A stretch of DNA of 64,000 nucleotides from BA4 sp044376575 (GTDB lineage: Bacteria > Bacteroidota > Bacteroidia > CAIKAF01): the NCBI GenBank assembly GCA_044376575.1, contig JBILKR010000001.1, forward strand, positions 124,001 through 188,000. Direction: 5' to 3'. Below the pieces are notes generated by a model. It ran no database searches and was not told the origin of the DNA. It saw nothing but the letters and a program-made list of their open reading frames with translations. A program made the translations under genes and the position numbers. Below are positions 27,148 through 36,515 of the stretch, piece by piece (position 1 is the stretch's first letter; every line of letters begins with the position of its first letter).

Positions 27148-27840
27148 ATGTCAAAAACTAAAATTGCTGTTTTATCGGGCGCAGGGATAAGCGAGGAAAG
27201 TGGAATAGGCACGTTTAGAGGTGCAGGAGGATTATGGGAGGGGCATAAAGTTGAGGATGTAGCCACTCCTGATGGATGGAATAAAAACAAAGAATTGGTA
27301 CTGCGTTTTTATAATCAGCGCCGTGCTCTTTTACAAACGGTTAAGCCCAACCGTGCGCATCTTGAAATTAAAGAATGGGAAGAAAATTTTGATGTAACGG
27401 TGATAACACAAAATGTTGATGACCTTCATGAACGCGCCGGATCATCAAATATCATTCACCTTCACGGAGAACTGAATAAAGTAAGAAGTACAGGCGATCC
27501 GTCTTTAATTTATGAATGGGAAAAAGACCTGTCAATCGAAGATTTTTGCGAGAAAGGGTATCCGTTGAGACCGCATATTGTTTGGTTTGGAGAATCGGTT
27601 CCGCTATTTGAAGAGGCGGAAAAAATAGTATCATCTGCTGATGTTTTGGTTGTTGTTGGAACAAGCCTTAAGGTATATCCTGCCGCAGGACTTATATACA
27701 GTGTAAAAAACAATGTACCTGTTTTTGTGGTCGATCCGAATAATGTTGCTCCCAACAAAGCAAATATTCATCACGTAAATAAAAAAGCAACAGAAGGATT
27801 AGCAATCATAACAGAAGAGTTGAAAAAACGATATGTATAA
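27148..27840 (+). CDS. SIR2-family NAD-dependent protein deacylase, class III, zinc-less
   Basis: A 230-residue sirtuin. NAD-binding motifs are GAGISEESGIGTFRG (residues 11-25) and TQNVDDLHERAG, the catalytic His is residue 106 in HLHGE, and VVVGTSLKVYPAA is also intact. Tyr55 and Arg58 in FYNQRR correspond to the Tyr-x-x-Arg pair that binds acidic acyl groups in SIRT5, so a desuccinylase or demalonylase activity is likely. The four zinc-binding cysteines are absent, as in other short bacterial sirtuins. It overlaps the following glycosyltransferase gene by 8 bases. Confidence 0.9.
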   Translation: MSKTKIAVLSGAGISEESGIGTFRGAGGLWEGHKVEDVATPDGWNKNKELVLRFYNQRRALLQTVKPNRAHLEIKEWEENFDVTVITQNVDDLHERAGSSNIIHLHGELNKVRSTGDPSLIYEWEKDLSIEDFCEKGYPLRPHIVWFGESVPLFEEAEKIVSSADVLVVVGTSLKVYPAAGLIYSVKNNVPVFVVDPNNVAPNKANIHHVNKKATEGLAIITEELKKRYV

Positions 27841-28825
27841 TCTTCAACACATTCTTATTATTCGCTTTAGTTCTATTGGTGATATTGTGCTTACTACTCC
27901 GATAGTAAGAGCATTGAAAAAAAAATATCCTTCAGCAACGATTCATTTTTTGACAAAAAAAACGTATGCCCCGCTATTGCAAAACAGTCCGTATATTTCT
28001 CATTTACATACAATAGAAAAAAGTATTTCTGAATTAAAAGATGATTTTAAATCAATTCGATTTGATGCCGTTATTGATTTGCATAAAAACAGGCTCAGTC
28101 GAAAAGTGAAAGGTTTTTTTAATGTACCGGCGTATTCCTATAACAAGAGAAATATTGACAAGTGGATACTGGTTAATTTAAAAATCAACCGGATGCATAA
28201 CGAACATATCGTTGACCGGTATTTTCAGTCAATAGCAATGCTTGGTGTAATCAATGACGAAGAAGGCCTTGATTATTTTTTAACCGAACAGGACGAAGTA
28301 AACTTGTCTTCAATGTTTTCATTTGACTATAAAGACTATGTTGTGGTTGCTATCGGCGCACAACACGCAACCAAACAGATTCCAACTTTAAAGTTGATTG
28401 AAATTATTCAACAATGTTTTAATCCGGTGGTATTGATTGGGGGTGAAGAAGACAGGAGTAAGGCGCAGGATATTTTGAGTGGATTAGTCAATAAAAAAGT
28501 TATTTCTACCTGTGGCGAACTTACACTATCTCAGTCAGCGGCTGTGATTAAAAACTCAAGGTGTATTTTAACCGGAGATAGTGGAATGATGCATGTTGCT
28601 GCGGCTTTGAAAAAGAAAATTATTTCTGTTTGGGGTTCAACTGTTCCTGAGTTTGGAATGACTCCTTATTATGGTAAAAACAGCAATCCCAATTCTGTCA
28701 TTATTGAAAATAAAAACATCTCTTGCCGGCCATGTTCTAAACTAGGCCATTCTGCTTGTCCGAAAAAACACTTCGATTGTATGCTATCAATAAATAGCAA
28801 AGAAGTGGCTACATATCTGAATTAA
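27833..28825 (+). CDS. Glycosyltransferase family 9 (heptosyltransferase-like)
   Basis: A 330-residue GT-B fold enzyme of the ADP-heptose:LPS heptosyltransferase family, acting in the cytoplasm on lipopolysaccharide core. IIRFSSIGDIVLTTPIVRAL at the N-terminus and the donor-site stretch ILTGDSGMMHVAAAL with CISVWGST-like sequence at the C-terminus are diagnostic. A Cys-rich end (CRPCSKLGHSACPKKHFDCM) is also typical of this family. It overlaps the sirtuin gene by 8 bases and ends at a bidirectional terminator. Confidence 0.92.
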   Translation: MYNLQHILIIRFSSIGDIVLTTPIVRALKKKYPSATIHFLTKKTYAPLLQNSPYISHLHTIEKSISELKDDFKSIRFDAVIDLHKNRLSRKVKGFFNVPAYSYNKRNIDKWILVNLKINRMHNEHIVDRYFQSIAMLGVINDEEGLDYFLTEQDEVNLSSMFSFDYKDYVVVAIGAQHATKQIPTLKLIEIIQQCFNPVVLIGGEEDRSKAQDILSGLVNKKVISTCGELTLSQSAAVIKNSRCILTGDSGMMHVAAALKKKIISVWGSTVPEFGMTPYYGKNSNPNSVIIENKNISCRPCSKLGHSACPKKHFDCMLSINSKEVATYLN

Positions 28826-28859
28826 AAAAGGCGAAAGAATTTTAATTCTTTCGCCTTTA
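28826..28859. terminator. Bidirectional intrinsic terminator
   Basis: A perfect stem AAAGGCGAAAGAAT/ATTCTTTCGCCTTT around a short loop between the convergent glycosyltransferase and icd genes, with A and T tracts on both flanks. Confidence 0.9.
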
Positions 28860-28861
28860 TA

Positions 28862-30091
28862 TTATTTCTGCAATGCTGCTTTTAAATTATGATCCAGCGC
28901 GTCGAGAAACTCTTCTGTATATAAATAGTGTTCTCCATGATTTACTTTATTTCCATGAATACACACTGCAAGATCTTTAGTCATCTTTCCGCTTTCTACC
29001 GTTTCGATACAAACCTTTTCAAGGGTCTGACAGAAATTAATCAACTCCTGATTGTTGTCTAGTTTTCCGCGGAACTCCAACCCTCTTGTCCATGCAAAAA
29101 TTGACGCGATTGGATTTGTAGAAGTTGGCTTGCCTGCCTGATGATCTCTGTAGTGACGAGTAACTGTTCCGTGTGCCGCTTCTGCTTCCATTACTTTTCC
29201 ATCTGGCGTTACCAAGGTGGATGTCATTAATCCCAATGAACCAAAGCCTTGAGCTACGGTGTCTGACTGCACGTCGCCATCATAATTTTTACAAGCCCAC
29301 ACAAAATTTCCGTTCCACTTCAATGCAGACGCAACCATGTCGTCAATTAAACGATGTTCATAGACGATACCGGCTTCTTCAAATTTTGATTTAAAATCTT
29401 TTTGATAAATTTCTTCAAAAATGTCTTTAAATCGACCATCATATTTTTTCAAAATGGTATTCTTTGTGGACAAATACAATGGCCACTTTTTCTGTAATGC
29501 AGTATTAAAACAAGAATAGGCAAATCCGCGAATTGACTCTTCGGTATTATACATGGCCAAGGCAACACCATCTCCTTTAAAATTAAATACTTCGTGTTCG
29601 ATGACTTCTCCGTTTTCTCCTTCAAACTTGATGGTTAATTTTCCTTTTCCTTTGGTAACAAAATCAGTAGCACGGTATTGATCACCAAAAGCATGGCGTC
29701 CGATACAGATTGGCGCAGTCCAGTTGGGTACAAGTCGAGGTACATTGCTGCACACAATTGGTTCGCGAAAAACAGTACCATCCAAAATATTACGAATGGT
29801 TCCGTTAGGCGACTTCCACATTTGTTTAAGATTAAATTCTTTTACACGTGCTTCATCCGGAGTTATGGTTGCGCATTTAATACCCACGCCATATTCACGA
29901 ATGGCATTGGCGGCATCAATAGTAACTTGATCATTCGTCTGATCGCGGTATTCAATACCCAAATCATAATATTTAATGTCCACCTCAATGTAAGGCAGAA
30001 TTAATTTTTCCTTTATAAATTTCCAAATGATTCTTGTCATTTCGTCGCCATCCAGCTCAACAACCGGATTACTCACTTTAATTTTGCTCAT
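28862..30091 (-). CDS. icd: NADP-dependent isocitrate dehydrogenase, eukaryote-like type
   Basis: A 409-residue enzyme of the TCA cycle converting isocitrate to 2-oxoglutarate with NADP. The sequence follows the homodimeric class II enzymes (NPVVELDGDEMTRIIW at the start, CATITPDEARVKEF, KSPNGTIRNILDGTVFREPI with the substrate Ser/Asn/Arg, DDMVA, and the cofactor region AAHGTVTRHYRDHQ). The frame is open 111 bases further upstream, but the ATG at 30091 starts the conserved protein, and the extra residues would be an unlikely hydrophobic stretch. It is divergent from gldB. Confidence 0.96.
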   Translation of the reverse strand: MSKIKVSNPVVELDGDEMTRIIWKFIKEKLILPYIEVDIKYYDLGIEYRDQTNDQVTIDAANAIREYGVGIKCATITPDEARVKEFNLKQMWKSPNGTIRNILDGTVFREPIVCSNVPRLVPNWTAPICIGRHAFGDQYRATDFVTKGKGKLTIKFEGENGEVIEHEVFNFKGDGVALAMYNTEESIRGFAYSCFNTALQKKWPLYLSTKNTILKKYDGRFKDIFEEIYQKDFKSKFEEAGIVYEHRLIDDMVASALKWNGNFVWACKNYDGDVQSDTVAQGFGSLGLMTSTLVTPDGKVMEAEAAHGTVTRHYRDHQAGKPTSTNPIASIFAWTRGLEFRGKLDNNQELINFCQTLEKVCIETVESGKMTKDLAVCIHGNKVNHGEHYLYTEEFLDALDHNLKAALQK

Positions 30092-30224
30092 GTAGTTACA
30101 GGTATTTCTAATTCTGCTGTAAAATTGAAAAAAAAATAACAAAAAAGAAGTGATGTTCAAGAATATATCTTCTACCGGCCATTCATTTTGTATGATCTGC
30201 AATAAAATCTACCATTCATTCGAT

Positions 30225-30232
30225 TACCTTTG
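30225..30232 (+). promoter_or_regulatory. Putative -7 box (TACCTTTG) for gldBC
   Basis: A full match to TAnnTTTG only 5 bases before the gldB ATG. With transcription starting about 7 bases past the box, the message would have almost no leader. Confidence 0.5.
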
Positions 30233-30237
30233 TTACT

Positions 30238-31221
30238 ATGAATAAGTTTTGGACTTCCATTATTATTCTGTTGGTTTGCGGTTGTTCTCCAACAGCTCCT
30301 GATGTTTCAAAAGTCAATGTAAACATCTCCGTTCGTCGTTTCGACCAAGATTTTTTTTCTGTGAAATCACAACAGGATTTAAAAAAACTGAAATCGAATT
30401 ACGGAACATTTTATGAGATTTATACGAACAGAATTATACAGCCTTCGATTCGTCCTGATTCTTTAGAATTATCATCTGTACAAACTTTTCTGAATGATAA
30501 GGACATGAAGAAAATTTATAAAGAAACGCAAGTAGAATGGAATGATTTTAGTGTTCACCAGGCATCAATTAAAAAAGCGTTTCAGTATTATCGTTATTAT
30601 TTTCCCCAAAAAATTATACCTGAAGTGATTCCATATTTCTTTGGATTTAATTATGCTGTTGTTGCCACAGACAGCGCCGTATGTATTGCACTGGATCAGT
30701 ATTTAGGCAAAGATTATGCGTATTACAATCATTTGCCCGATTATATCAGGTATAGAAAAGAAAAACAATTCATGATTTCGGATTTGCTTCGGGGTTGGGC
30801 AATGACTGAGTTTGAGGGCCCCCAATCCAGAAAGGATTTACTCGACGAAATAATTTTTCAGGGCAAGACCATGTATCTTCTTTCTCATCTTTTACCCGAA
30901 ACACAAGATTCTGTATTGATGGGGTATACCTCAAAACAAATTAAATTTTGTGAAGACAGTGAGTGGAATATCTGGACCTTTTTTGTGGAGAAAAAACTAT
31001 TGTATTCTACCAATCCCAAAGACATTTCCAATTATACCGGCGAAGCCCCTTTCAGCGCAGGGATGCCTGATCATTCTCCCGGCAGAACAGGAGTGTGGCT
31101 GGGATGGAAAATTGTTGAAGCATATATGAAAAACAATAAAAATGTGACGCTTGAAAAATTAATGGAAGAGCACGATTACCGAAAAATTTTAAATAAATCT
31201 AATTATAAACCGAAAAAATAA
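30238..31221 (+). CDS. gldB: Gliding motility lipoprotein GldB
   Basis: A 327-residue lipoprotein (lipobox VCGC, Cys16) of the GldB family, required for gliding in Flavobacterium. Recognisable parts are VRRFDQDFFSV near the N-terminus, IPYFFGFNYAVVATDSAVCIALDQYLGKDYAYY in the middle (in which the conserved Asp/Tyr residues are kept), and GRTGVWLGWKIVEAYM near the end. The gene is followed with no gap by gldC. Confidence 0.94.
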   Translation: MNKFWTSIIILLVCGCSPTAPDVSKVNVNISVRRFDQDFFSVKSQQDLKKLKSNYGTFYEIYTNRIIQPSIRPDSLELSSVQTFLNDKDMKKIYKETQVEWNDFSVHQASIKKAFQYYRYYFPQKIIPEVIPYFFGFNYAVVATDSAVCIALDQYLGKDYAYYNHLPDYIRYRKEKQFMISDLLRGWAMTEFEGPQSRKDLLDEIIFQGKTMYLLSHLLPETQDSVLMGYTSKQIKFCEDSEWNIWTFFVEKKLLYSTNPKDISNYTGEAPFSAGMPDHSPGRTGVWLGWKIVEAYMKNNKNVTLEKLMEEHDYRKILNKSNYKPKK

Positions 31222-31566
31222 ATGTCGAACGAAGTTGTAAAAAAATCAGAAATATCTATAGTTGTTGGGCTTGATGAAAGTAAAAATCCAGTTGAAATTC
31301 ACTGGCAGGCTACGGATAGTGGAGTAAACGAGCAACGAGAAGTAAAAGCTTTTATGCTTGCTTTGTGGGACAAAAAAGAAAATAATTCTATGCGCCTGGA
31401 TTTGTGGAATAAAGAAATGATGGTAGAAGAAATGCGCATGTTTGTATATCAGTCGCTGGTATCAATGTCTGACTTGGTGGAGCGCTCAACCGGTGATCAG
31501 GAGCTTTCGGAAGACATGAAAGATTTTGCCGCATACTTTGCCAAGCAATCCGGATTAAATCCCTAA
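31222..31566 (+). CDS. gldC: Gliding motility protein GldC
   Basis: A 114-residue soluble protein with the GldC features IHWQATDSG near residue 32 and ALWDKKENNSMRLDLW. GldC is a small cytoplasmic protein that aids gliding in Flavobacterium and is encoded with gldB as here. The start follows directly on the gldB stop (TAAATG). The gene ends 3 bases from the convergent M23 gene with no terminator between them. Confidence 0.93.
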   Translation: MSNEVVKKSEISIVVGLDESKNPVEIHWQATDSGVNEQREVKAFMLALWDKKENNSMRLDLWNKEMMVEEMRMFVYQSLVSMSDLVERSTGDQELSEDMKDFAAYFAKQSGLNP

Positions 31567-31569
31567 CCA

Positions 31570-32436
31570 TTAAAATGAAATAAACTCTTCAGGATTTAAT
31601 GGAGAGCCATTATACCATAGTTCAAAGTGAAGATGTGGACCGGTAGATAATTCGCCGGAATTTCCAACAATAGCAATAGGTTCACCAGCCTTAACATACG
31701 CGCCCGATTTTTTAAGCAATAAGGCATTGTGTTTATATACAGAAACTAAATTATCCGCATGTTGAATCATAATCACGTGTCCTGTTTCGGGAGTCCAGGT
31801 ATCGAGCATAACCGTTCCATCTAATACTGATTTTACAGCCTCATTTTTCTTGGCGGCAATATCTACCCCAAAGTGATTTGTTTTTTTGTCAAATGAGTCC
31901 GTAATCAATCCTCTTAGTGGAGAAAAAAACAAAAATGAAGTTAGTTTATTACCTCCCTTTTTTTTGTTTGAAACGCTATAAAAATCAGCCTTCTCCACCT
32001 CAATTCGCAACAACGAATCTTCTTTTGATTTAATATTTCGAATGTCTTTAAAGTTAGAGGCAGTATCTTTTACATACAGTTGATCATCCTGAATTTTTTT
32101 TCCAAGTATTGCCAGTTGTACATTCTCTAAAAATATGTCAGTAGCTTTAATTTTATTCTCCAGCGAATCGGTTGTTCTGAGAAGTTGCAACATTCTTTTT
32201 TTAGAGCCGGAATCGGCATAACCTGGAATATATTCTCTCAAACTCGTAAAGGCAACCAGATAAATGGTTAGCGAAACCATAACAATAATCACTGAAGAGA
32301 ATACAATTACCAGGTGTAATGCAGAAAGACGAAGAGACGCTTTTTCTTCAAAGTGTTCTTCGCTAATGATATTTACCCGATATCGCCTGCGAAGACGTTG
32401 CCACCAGGCCGCAAATCCTTTTTTCTTTTCTGCCAT
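31570..32436 (-). CDS. M23 (LytM) family peptidase, membrane-anchored
   Basis: A 288-residue protein with a basic cytoplasmic N-terminus, one membrane helix (residues about 44-66), a short coiled-coil-like stalk and a C-terminal LytM domain. The zinc motifs are intact (NHFGVDIA and GPHLHFELW), so it should cut peptidoglycan cross-links, or act as a regulator of such enzymes. It sits beside gldBC, an arrangement I recall from related genomes. Confidence 0.92.
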   Translation of the reverse strand: MAEKKKGFAAWWQRLRRRYRVNIISEEHFEEKASLRLSALHLVIVFSSVIIVMVSLTIYLVAFTSLREYIPGYADSGSKKRMLQLLRTTDSLENKIKATDIFLENVQLAILGKKIQDDQLYVKDTASNFKDIRNIKSKEDSLLRIEVEKADFYSVSNKKKGGNKLTSFLFFSPLRGLITDSFDKKTNHFGVDIAAKKNEAVKSVLDGTVMLDTWTPETGHVIMIQHADNLVSVYKHNALLLKKSGAYVKAGEPIAIVGNSGELSTGPHLHFELWYNGSPLNPEEFISF

Positions 32437-32442
32437 GTATTA

Positions 32443-32450
32443 CAAACCTA
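32443..32450 (-). promoter_or_regulatory. Putative -7 box (TAGGTTTG) for the M23 gene
   Basis: A minus-strand full match to TAnnTTTG starting 7 bases before the M23 ATG. As with gldB the leader would be nearly absent. Confidence 0.45.
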
Positions 32451-32607
32451 ATGAATTTCTTTATGATTAGGAACGAATTTGTACGTTCTCGCTTATTAAA
32501 TCTTTCGTAAAAAGCAATGAAAAAAAAGAAGATTGTTAATAAATAATCTCAAATAAAAAGTAATTCACGAATTATAAACATTGACCTTTTCAACAAGCCT
32601 AGAAACG

Positions 32608-32615
32608 TAAATTTG
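32608..32615 (+). promoter_or_regulatory. Putative -7 box (TAAATTTG) for the condensin-like operon
   Basis: A full match to TAnnTTTG 24 bases before the ATG of the SMC-type ATPase gene. A TTG lies at 32581-32583, but the 24-base spacing is longer than usual. The 203-base divergent gap also holds a short inverted repeat, GAACG/CGTTC (32471-32488), of unknown role. Confidence 0.45.
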
Positions 32616-32639
32616 TTACTCGTGTAAAAAATTAAAAGT

Positions 32640-35315
32640 ATGCTTACAAAGCTTGTTATTCTGAATTCAAAAGTTTATGGAAAAGCGGAAGTCCGTTTTG
32701 ATGATATTGATTCATTGCAATTGGTTGGTCCCAATAATATTGGTAAAAGTACCCTGATATATGCGTTGAACTTTTTATTTGTGATTGATGGTTCTAAAAT
32801 GAGTTTCAGTGGAAACAGAAAAGGCGATAAAGAAACGATTCATCACTACTTCCCGAATCCCAATCAGAGTTATATTCTTTTTGAAATTAAAAAAACACGC
32901 AACTACTGTATTCTTCTTAAGCGAGATGTAGATGGCGAAATTGAATATTATGAATTAGATGCGCCATACAGCGATTCCATGTTTTTTGAAGGAGATAAAA
33001 ACACTCAGCGATTATTAAAATTTGAAGAGTTAAAGGCAAGACTTACAGAATTGGGCATTGCGTATTCTCAATATAAAAACAAATCCGAAGTGTTGAGCGC
33101 AGTTTATCAGCGCGGAAGACAAAATGATGCTGCGGTATGGCTTGAAGAAAATGTAAAAACAGACGGACTCACCAATAGTTTTTCAAAAGTTTATCGATAC
33201 CTGATTAACTCAAAATTAATCAATAACAAAACGCTGAAGGAAGCATTGATTATTGCAGATAATCGCGAACACGAAGTGTTGAACTTTTCGCAAAAAAATA
33301 AAAAAGACATAAGCGACCTGCTTAAATTAAATGATGAAATTAAAGCCGTAAAGTCTATACAAAAAGAGTTTGAAGTTTTTCGCGAAACGGTAAATCAGTA
33401 TAAAGCAAAAACTAAAATTGTTTCTGAATACATCTATGCTTTTAACCATTCGTATGAAAGTACACTGGAAGATATTGAACATCGAATTCTTAAAAAATTA
33501 AATGATATATCGCATTTGCAAAACGATATCGATGGTGTCTTGAAACCGAAGGAACAGGAGTTTAATCAACAGATTGGGGCAAAAAAACAAATTATTGCTT
33601 TTGCAGAGAAAGAACACCAAACGCTGGTTGAATATCAAAAAAGGGTCGAGGCATTTGAAAAAATTGATTTTCTTCAACAGTCATTAAATAACCTGGATGA
33701 TAAAAGGCGTTCACTTGAACTAAAGCTTACCAAAATTGAAACGCAAAAACTATCATTAAAACAGGTTGAGCAGAAGTTGCAATCCATTCAACAGGAAAAA
33801 GCAAAACTCGAAACCCAAATTAAAAATTTCGATGAACAATTAATTCACTCGCTGTCTTCAAAACAAGAAACGAAAAAATTATTAAATACTATTTTCTCTG
33901 AAGAGTTCACCAGTCTGCCGGCTTCATTAATTAAAAAGAAAGTAAGTAAAACCGGGAAAACACTTCAGATTTTTGACGGTGAAATTGCACTTCCGGAAAA
34001 AATGGAGCTAAAAGATCTCCCATCTGTAGATGTATTGAAAACTGAATTAAATGAAGTTAAAGCGGAAGAAAAAGAATACAAAGAATTACAATCACTGATC
34101 TCAAATATTGAATCCGGTAAAAAACAATTATCAGATACACGCACAGAGATACAAGAAGTACTCGAAAAAATTAAAGAAGTGGAGGCTTTGCCAGCACTTC
34201 AGAAAAAAGTAAAAGAGAAAGAAGCAGAAATTAAATCACTACAACAAGAGAGAATTGCACTGGAACGTGATTTGAAAAAACTGCTCGAAGACATGGTCGA
34301 AAAGGCAGAAGCGCTGAAAGGCGAACATGAAGGAAAAATTAAAATGGAGCAACGCCGCGATTTGTTAAGACAACGTAAACTGGAATTGGAAATCATCGGA
34401 ATCGAACCCCTTGAATATACAACAAATGAAAGTTTAGACCAGGTATTCGAAAAAATACAGTTATACAACAAAGACCGTGAAATTCTGAAAGCGGGAAAAG
34501 ATAGCAAGTTTGACTTACTTCGATTTAAATTACACAACGCAATTTCAGACGAAGAAGAATTTATCAAATTCGTGGAAGAAGAAATTGCATGTATTCACGA
34601 TAAGGAGAAAAGTATTGAAGGCTTGTTACAAAGCATTTCTACACAGTTTGCCAATCCTGCGTTTAACTTGTTCAGAAGATATCAGGAGTTCAAAGAATTC
34701 ATGTATTCAAGGTTTAATCAAAAACTTTCAAAAATCAGAATTTCGAATATTGAAGACCTTCGCATTGAAATCGTAGATAATCAAAAGATCATAGGTGAAA
34801 TCAAAAAAATCAGTGCCATTCAGGATTTTACAGGACAGCTGATGTTTGAGTTTGATCAAAGTGAAAACCTTCAGGTGTTAAATCACTATCTGGATACCGG
34901 TAAAAAAATCTCTTTTGATGAATTGTTTGACATTGAACTTCAGTTAACGATTAAGGGCGAAAATAAAAAAGTTGACTTAAAAGATCAGGTTGAATCTGAT
35001 GGAACCGACCGTATGATTCGTCTGGTGATTATCATGGCGGTAATTAACAGGCTTGCACTTAGTGACGAATTAAACCGGGTAGTATTGTTTATTGATGAGA
35101 TTGGAACCATCGATGAACACAACCGTCCAGAGTTGGTAAAATTCTGTCGCGAACATCACTTCATTCCCATCTTTGCAGCACCACAGGCATTTGATGGATT
35201 TGACAAATATTATTTCATCATCCGACAGGCTGGAAAAATTAATGTTGGCGAGCGCCATGCTGTAATTAGTCAGCACAGAAGTCCGGCCGGAATTTCTTCT
35301 AATGAATCAAAATAA
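32640..35315 (+). CDS. SMC-type ATPase, MksB-like (condensin/Wadjet-related)
   Basis: An 891-residue split ABC ATPase. The Walker A loop GPNNIGKST is at residues 30-38. Two long coiled-coil arms (about 225-410 and 468-585) flank a small globular hinge (about 412-468). The C-terminal part has ESDGTDRMIRL (785-795), in the place of the ABC signature, and Walker B VVLFIDEIG (Asp819, Glu820). A Ser-x-Gly-Thr signature rather than LSGGQ is the form I associate with MukB/MksB proteins, and the total length suits MksB rather than SMC, SbcC or RecN. It starts an operon with a kleisin-like and a small winged-helix-like gene. The assignment is by architecture and should be tested by profile search. Confidence 0.65.
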   Translation: MLTKLVILNSKVYGKAEVRFDDIDSLQLVGPNNIGKSTLIYALNFLFVIDGSKMSFSGNRKGDKETIHHYFPNPNQSYILFEIKKTRNYCILLKRDVDGEIEYYELDAPYSDSMFFEGDKNTQRLLKFEELKARLTELGIAYSQYKNKSEVLSAVYQRGRQNDAAVWLEENVKTDGLTNSFSKVYRYLINSKLINNKTLKEALIIADNREHEVLNFSQKNKKDISDLLKLNDEIKAVKSIQKEFEVFRETVNQYKAKTKIVSEYIYAFNHSYESTLEDIEHRILKKLNDISHLQNDIDGVLKPKEQEFNQQIGAKKQIIAFAEKEHQTLVEYQKRVEAFEKIDFLQQSLNNLDDKRRSLELKLTKIETQKLSLKQVEQKLQSIQQEKAKLETQIKNFDEQLIHSLSSKQETKKLLNTIFSEEFTSLPASLIKKKVSKTGKTLQIFDGEIALPEKMELKDLPSVDVLKTELNEVKAEEKEYKELQSLISNIESGKKQLSDTRTEIQEVLEKIKEVEALPALQKKVKEKEAEIKSLQQERIALERDLKKLLEDMVEKAEALKGEHEGKIKMEQRRDLLRQRKLELEIIGIEPLEYTTNESLDQVFEKIQLYNKDREILKAGKDSKFDLLRFKLHNAISDEEEFIKFVEEEIACIHDKEKSIEGLLQSISTQFANPAFNLFRRYQEFKEFMYSRFNQKLSKIRISNIEDLRIEIVDNQKIIGEIKKISAIQDFTGQLMFEFDQSENLQVLNHYLDTGKKISFDELFDIELQLTIKGENKKVDLKDQVESDGTDRMIRLVIIMAVINRLALSDELNRVVLFIDEIGTIDEHNRPELVKFCREHHFIPIFAAPQAFDGFDKYYFIIRQAGKINVGERHAVISQHRSPAGISSNESK

Positions 35316-35321
35316 TTGGAT

Positions 35322-36515
35322 ATGCAAGGAGTAGAACCGATTACCATATTGCGCTTTCTTACCAATCATTTTGAAGTGGTAAAAGAGTTGTATGAAATTC
35401 AGACGAATGATGGACTTATTCGCAAAGAGCAATTTCATGAAACAATTAAGAACAGCGGATCAGAAATTACGCAGCAGTTTTATGATTATAAAATCATTAA
35501 AACCGTTGGCGAAGATGTTGAGATGCGAAAAGTTTTTGTGGATCTCTTGTCTTTTATTTTGGTGGAATTTCGTCCGATACTTCCCGAATCCATCGAAAAA
35601 TATTACGGGGTTATTCATGAACTCTTCAGAAAAATAAAAACGGGAGAAGCCGCCGATCGTATGATCATGGAAGCCCGCATCGAAGAACTTTCAGAACAGA
35701 TCAAGGAATTTGTAGAGCAAATTGAAAAAAACACTGTTCGACTATTAAGTGAATCGCGCGAATTAAAGGCAAATCAGGAAAAAATTGACTATCGTCAAAA
35801 ACTTCATAAAGCATCATTTTGGATTGACTATTACATCATCCCGTTAAATAAAATTCTGGATGTAAATAATCAGCTTTCAATTGCATATAAACTGGCTGAA
35901 GTGGCCGAATACGTTAATCATAAACGACTGGTATATCCGGATGAAAAAATTCGTCTTCGTTTTGAAAAGATGTATTATCAACTGGTTCAAACCAATGATG
36001 ATTTAATTCGAAATTCAAAAATCCTCACCAATGAGTTGTTGCCGCTGATTGAGCGTATCCGAACCGAATCTACAATTCTTGCAGGATGGATACAGTTCCT
36101 TAAAAATCCGTTCCGCCACGAAACACCAGAGATGTTGAAAGAGTTTTCGCCCAGTGTATATTCGAATGACATGTACTATAACACCAAAGAATTTTTTGAG
36201 CAGTTTGATGTACAGGATGAAGTAATTTTTGACAGCGATGGCGAAGATGTGGACAAATGGATTTACAATAAAGCATTCTATAAAGAAAGATTGTTGAGCC
36301 AACTTCCGGTAGAAAATTTTTTCGATTGGATGCAATCACAAATCAAACAAGAGTTTGGAGAGGCCGATACTGAAAAGCTATTTACACTTGCCAGCCTTGT
36401 GTTTGAAGAAGATTTAAAAGTCGAATTTTCTGAAGCCAATCAATACATCGAAACAGAAACATCAAAATTTAAAGTACCAAAAATTAAAATAGAACAAGAT
36501 GGTTTACCCGAGTAA
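35322..36515 (+). CDS. Kleisin-like partner of the SMC-type ATPase (MksF/JetA-like)
   Basis: A 397-residue acidic protein. Residues about 1-85 look like a winged-helix region. Residues about 105-165 form a heptad-rich helix (EELSEQIKEFVEQIEKNTVR). The middle is helical, and the C-terminal third (from about residue 330) is compact with FFDWMQSQIKQEFG. Helical ends around a long helical middle fit a kleisin such as MksF. The ATG at 35322 is used rather than the TTG two codons earlier. It begins 6 bases after the ATPase stop and overlaps the next gene by 17. It is not recognised as a named family from sequence alone. Confidence 0.6.
   Translation: MQGVEPITILRFLTNHFEVVKELYEIQTNDGLIRKEQFHETIKNSGSEITQQFYDYKIIKTVGEDVEMRKVFVDLLSFILVEFRPILPESIEKYYGVIHELFRKIKTGEAADRMIMEARIEELSEQIKEFVEQIEKNTVRLLSESRELKANQEKIDYRQKLHKASFWIDYYIIPLNKILDVNNQLSIAYKLAEVAEYVNHKRLVYPDEKIRLRFEKMYYQLVQTNDDLIRNSKILTNELLPLIERIRTESTILAGWIQFLKNPFRHETPEMLKEFSPSVYSNDMYYNTKEFFEQFDVQDEVIFDSDGEDVDKWIYNKAFYKERLLSQLPVENFFDWMQSQIKQEFGEADTEKLFTLASLVFEEDLKVEFSEANQYIETETSKFKVPKIKIEQDGLPE

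Noticed and set aside
30092..30202. 37-codon N-terminal extension of icd
   Set aside because: The added residues are an irregular Phe/Leu-rich stretch not found in this family, and the ATG at 30091 begins the conserved protein.
32640..35315. Reading the SMC-type ATPase as RecN or SbcC
   Set aside because: RecN is about 550 residues and SbcC is over 1,000 with a zinc-hook CxxC. This protein has neither and lies with kleisin-like and winged-helix-like partners.
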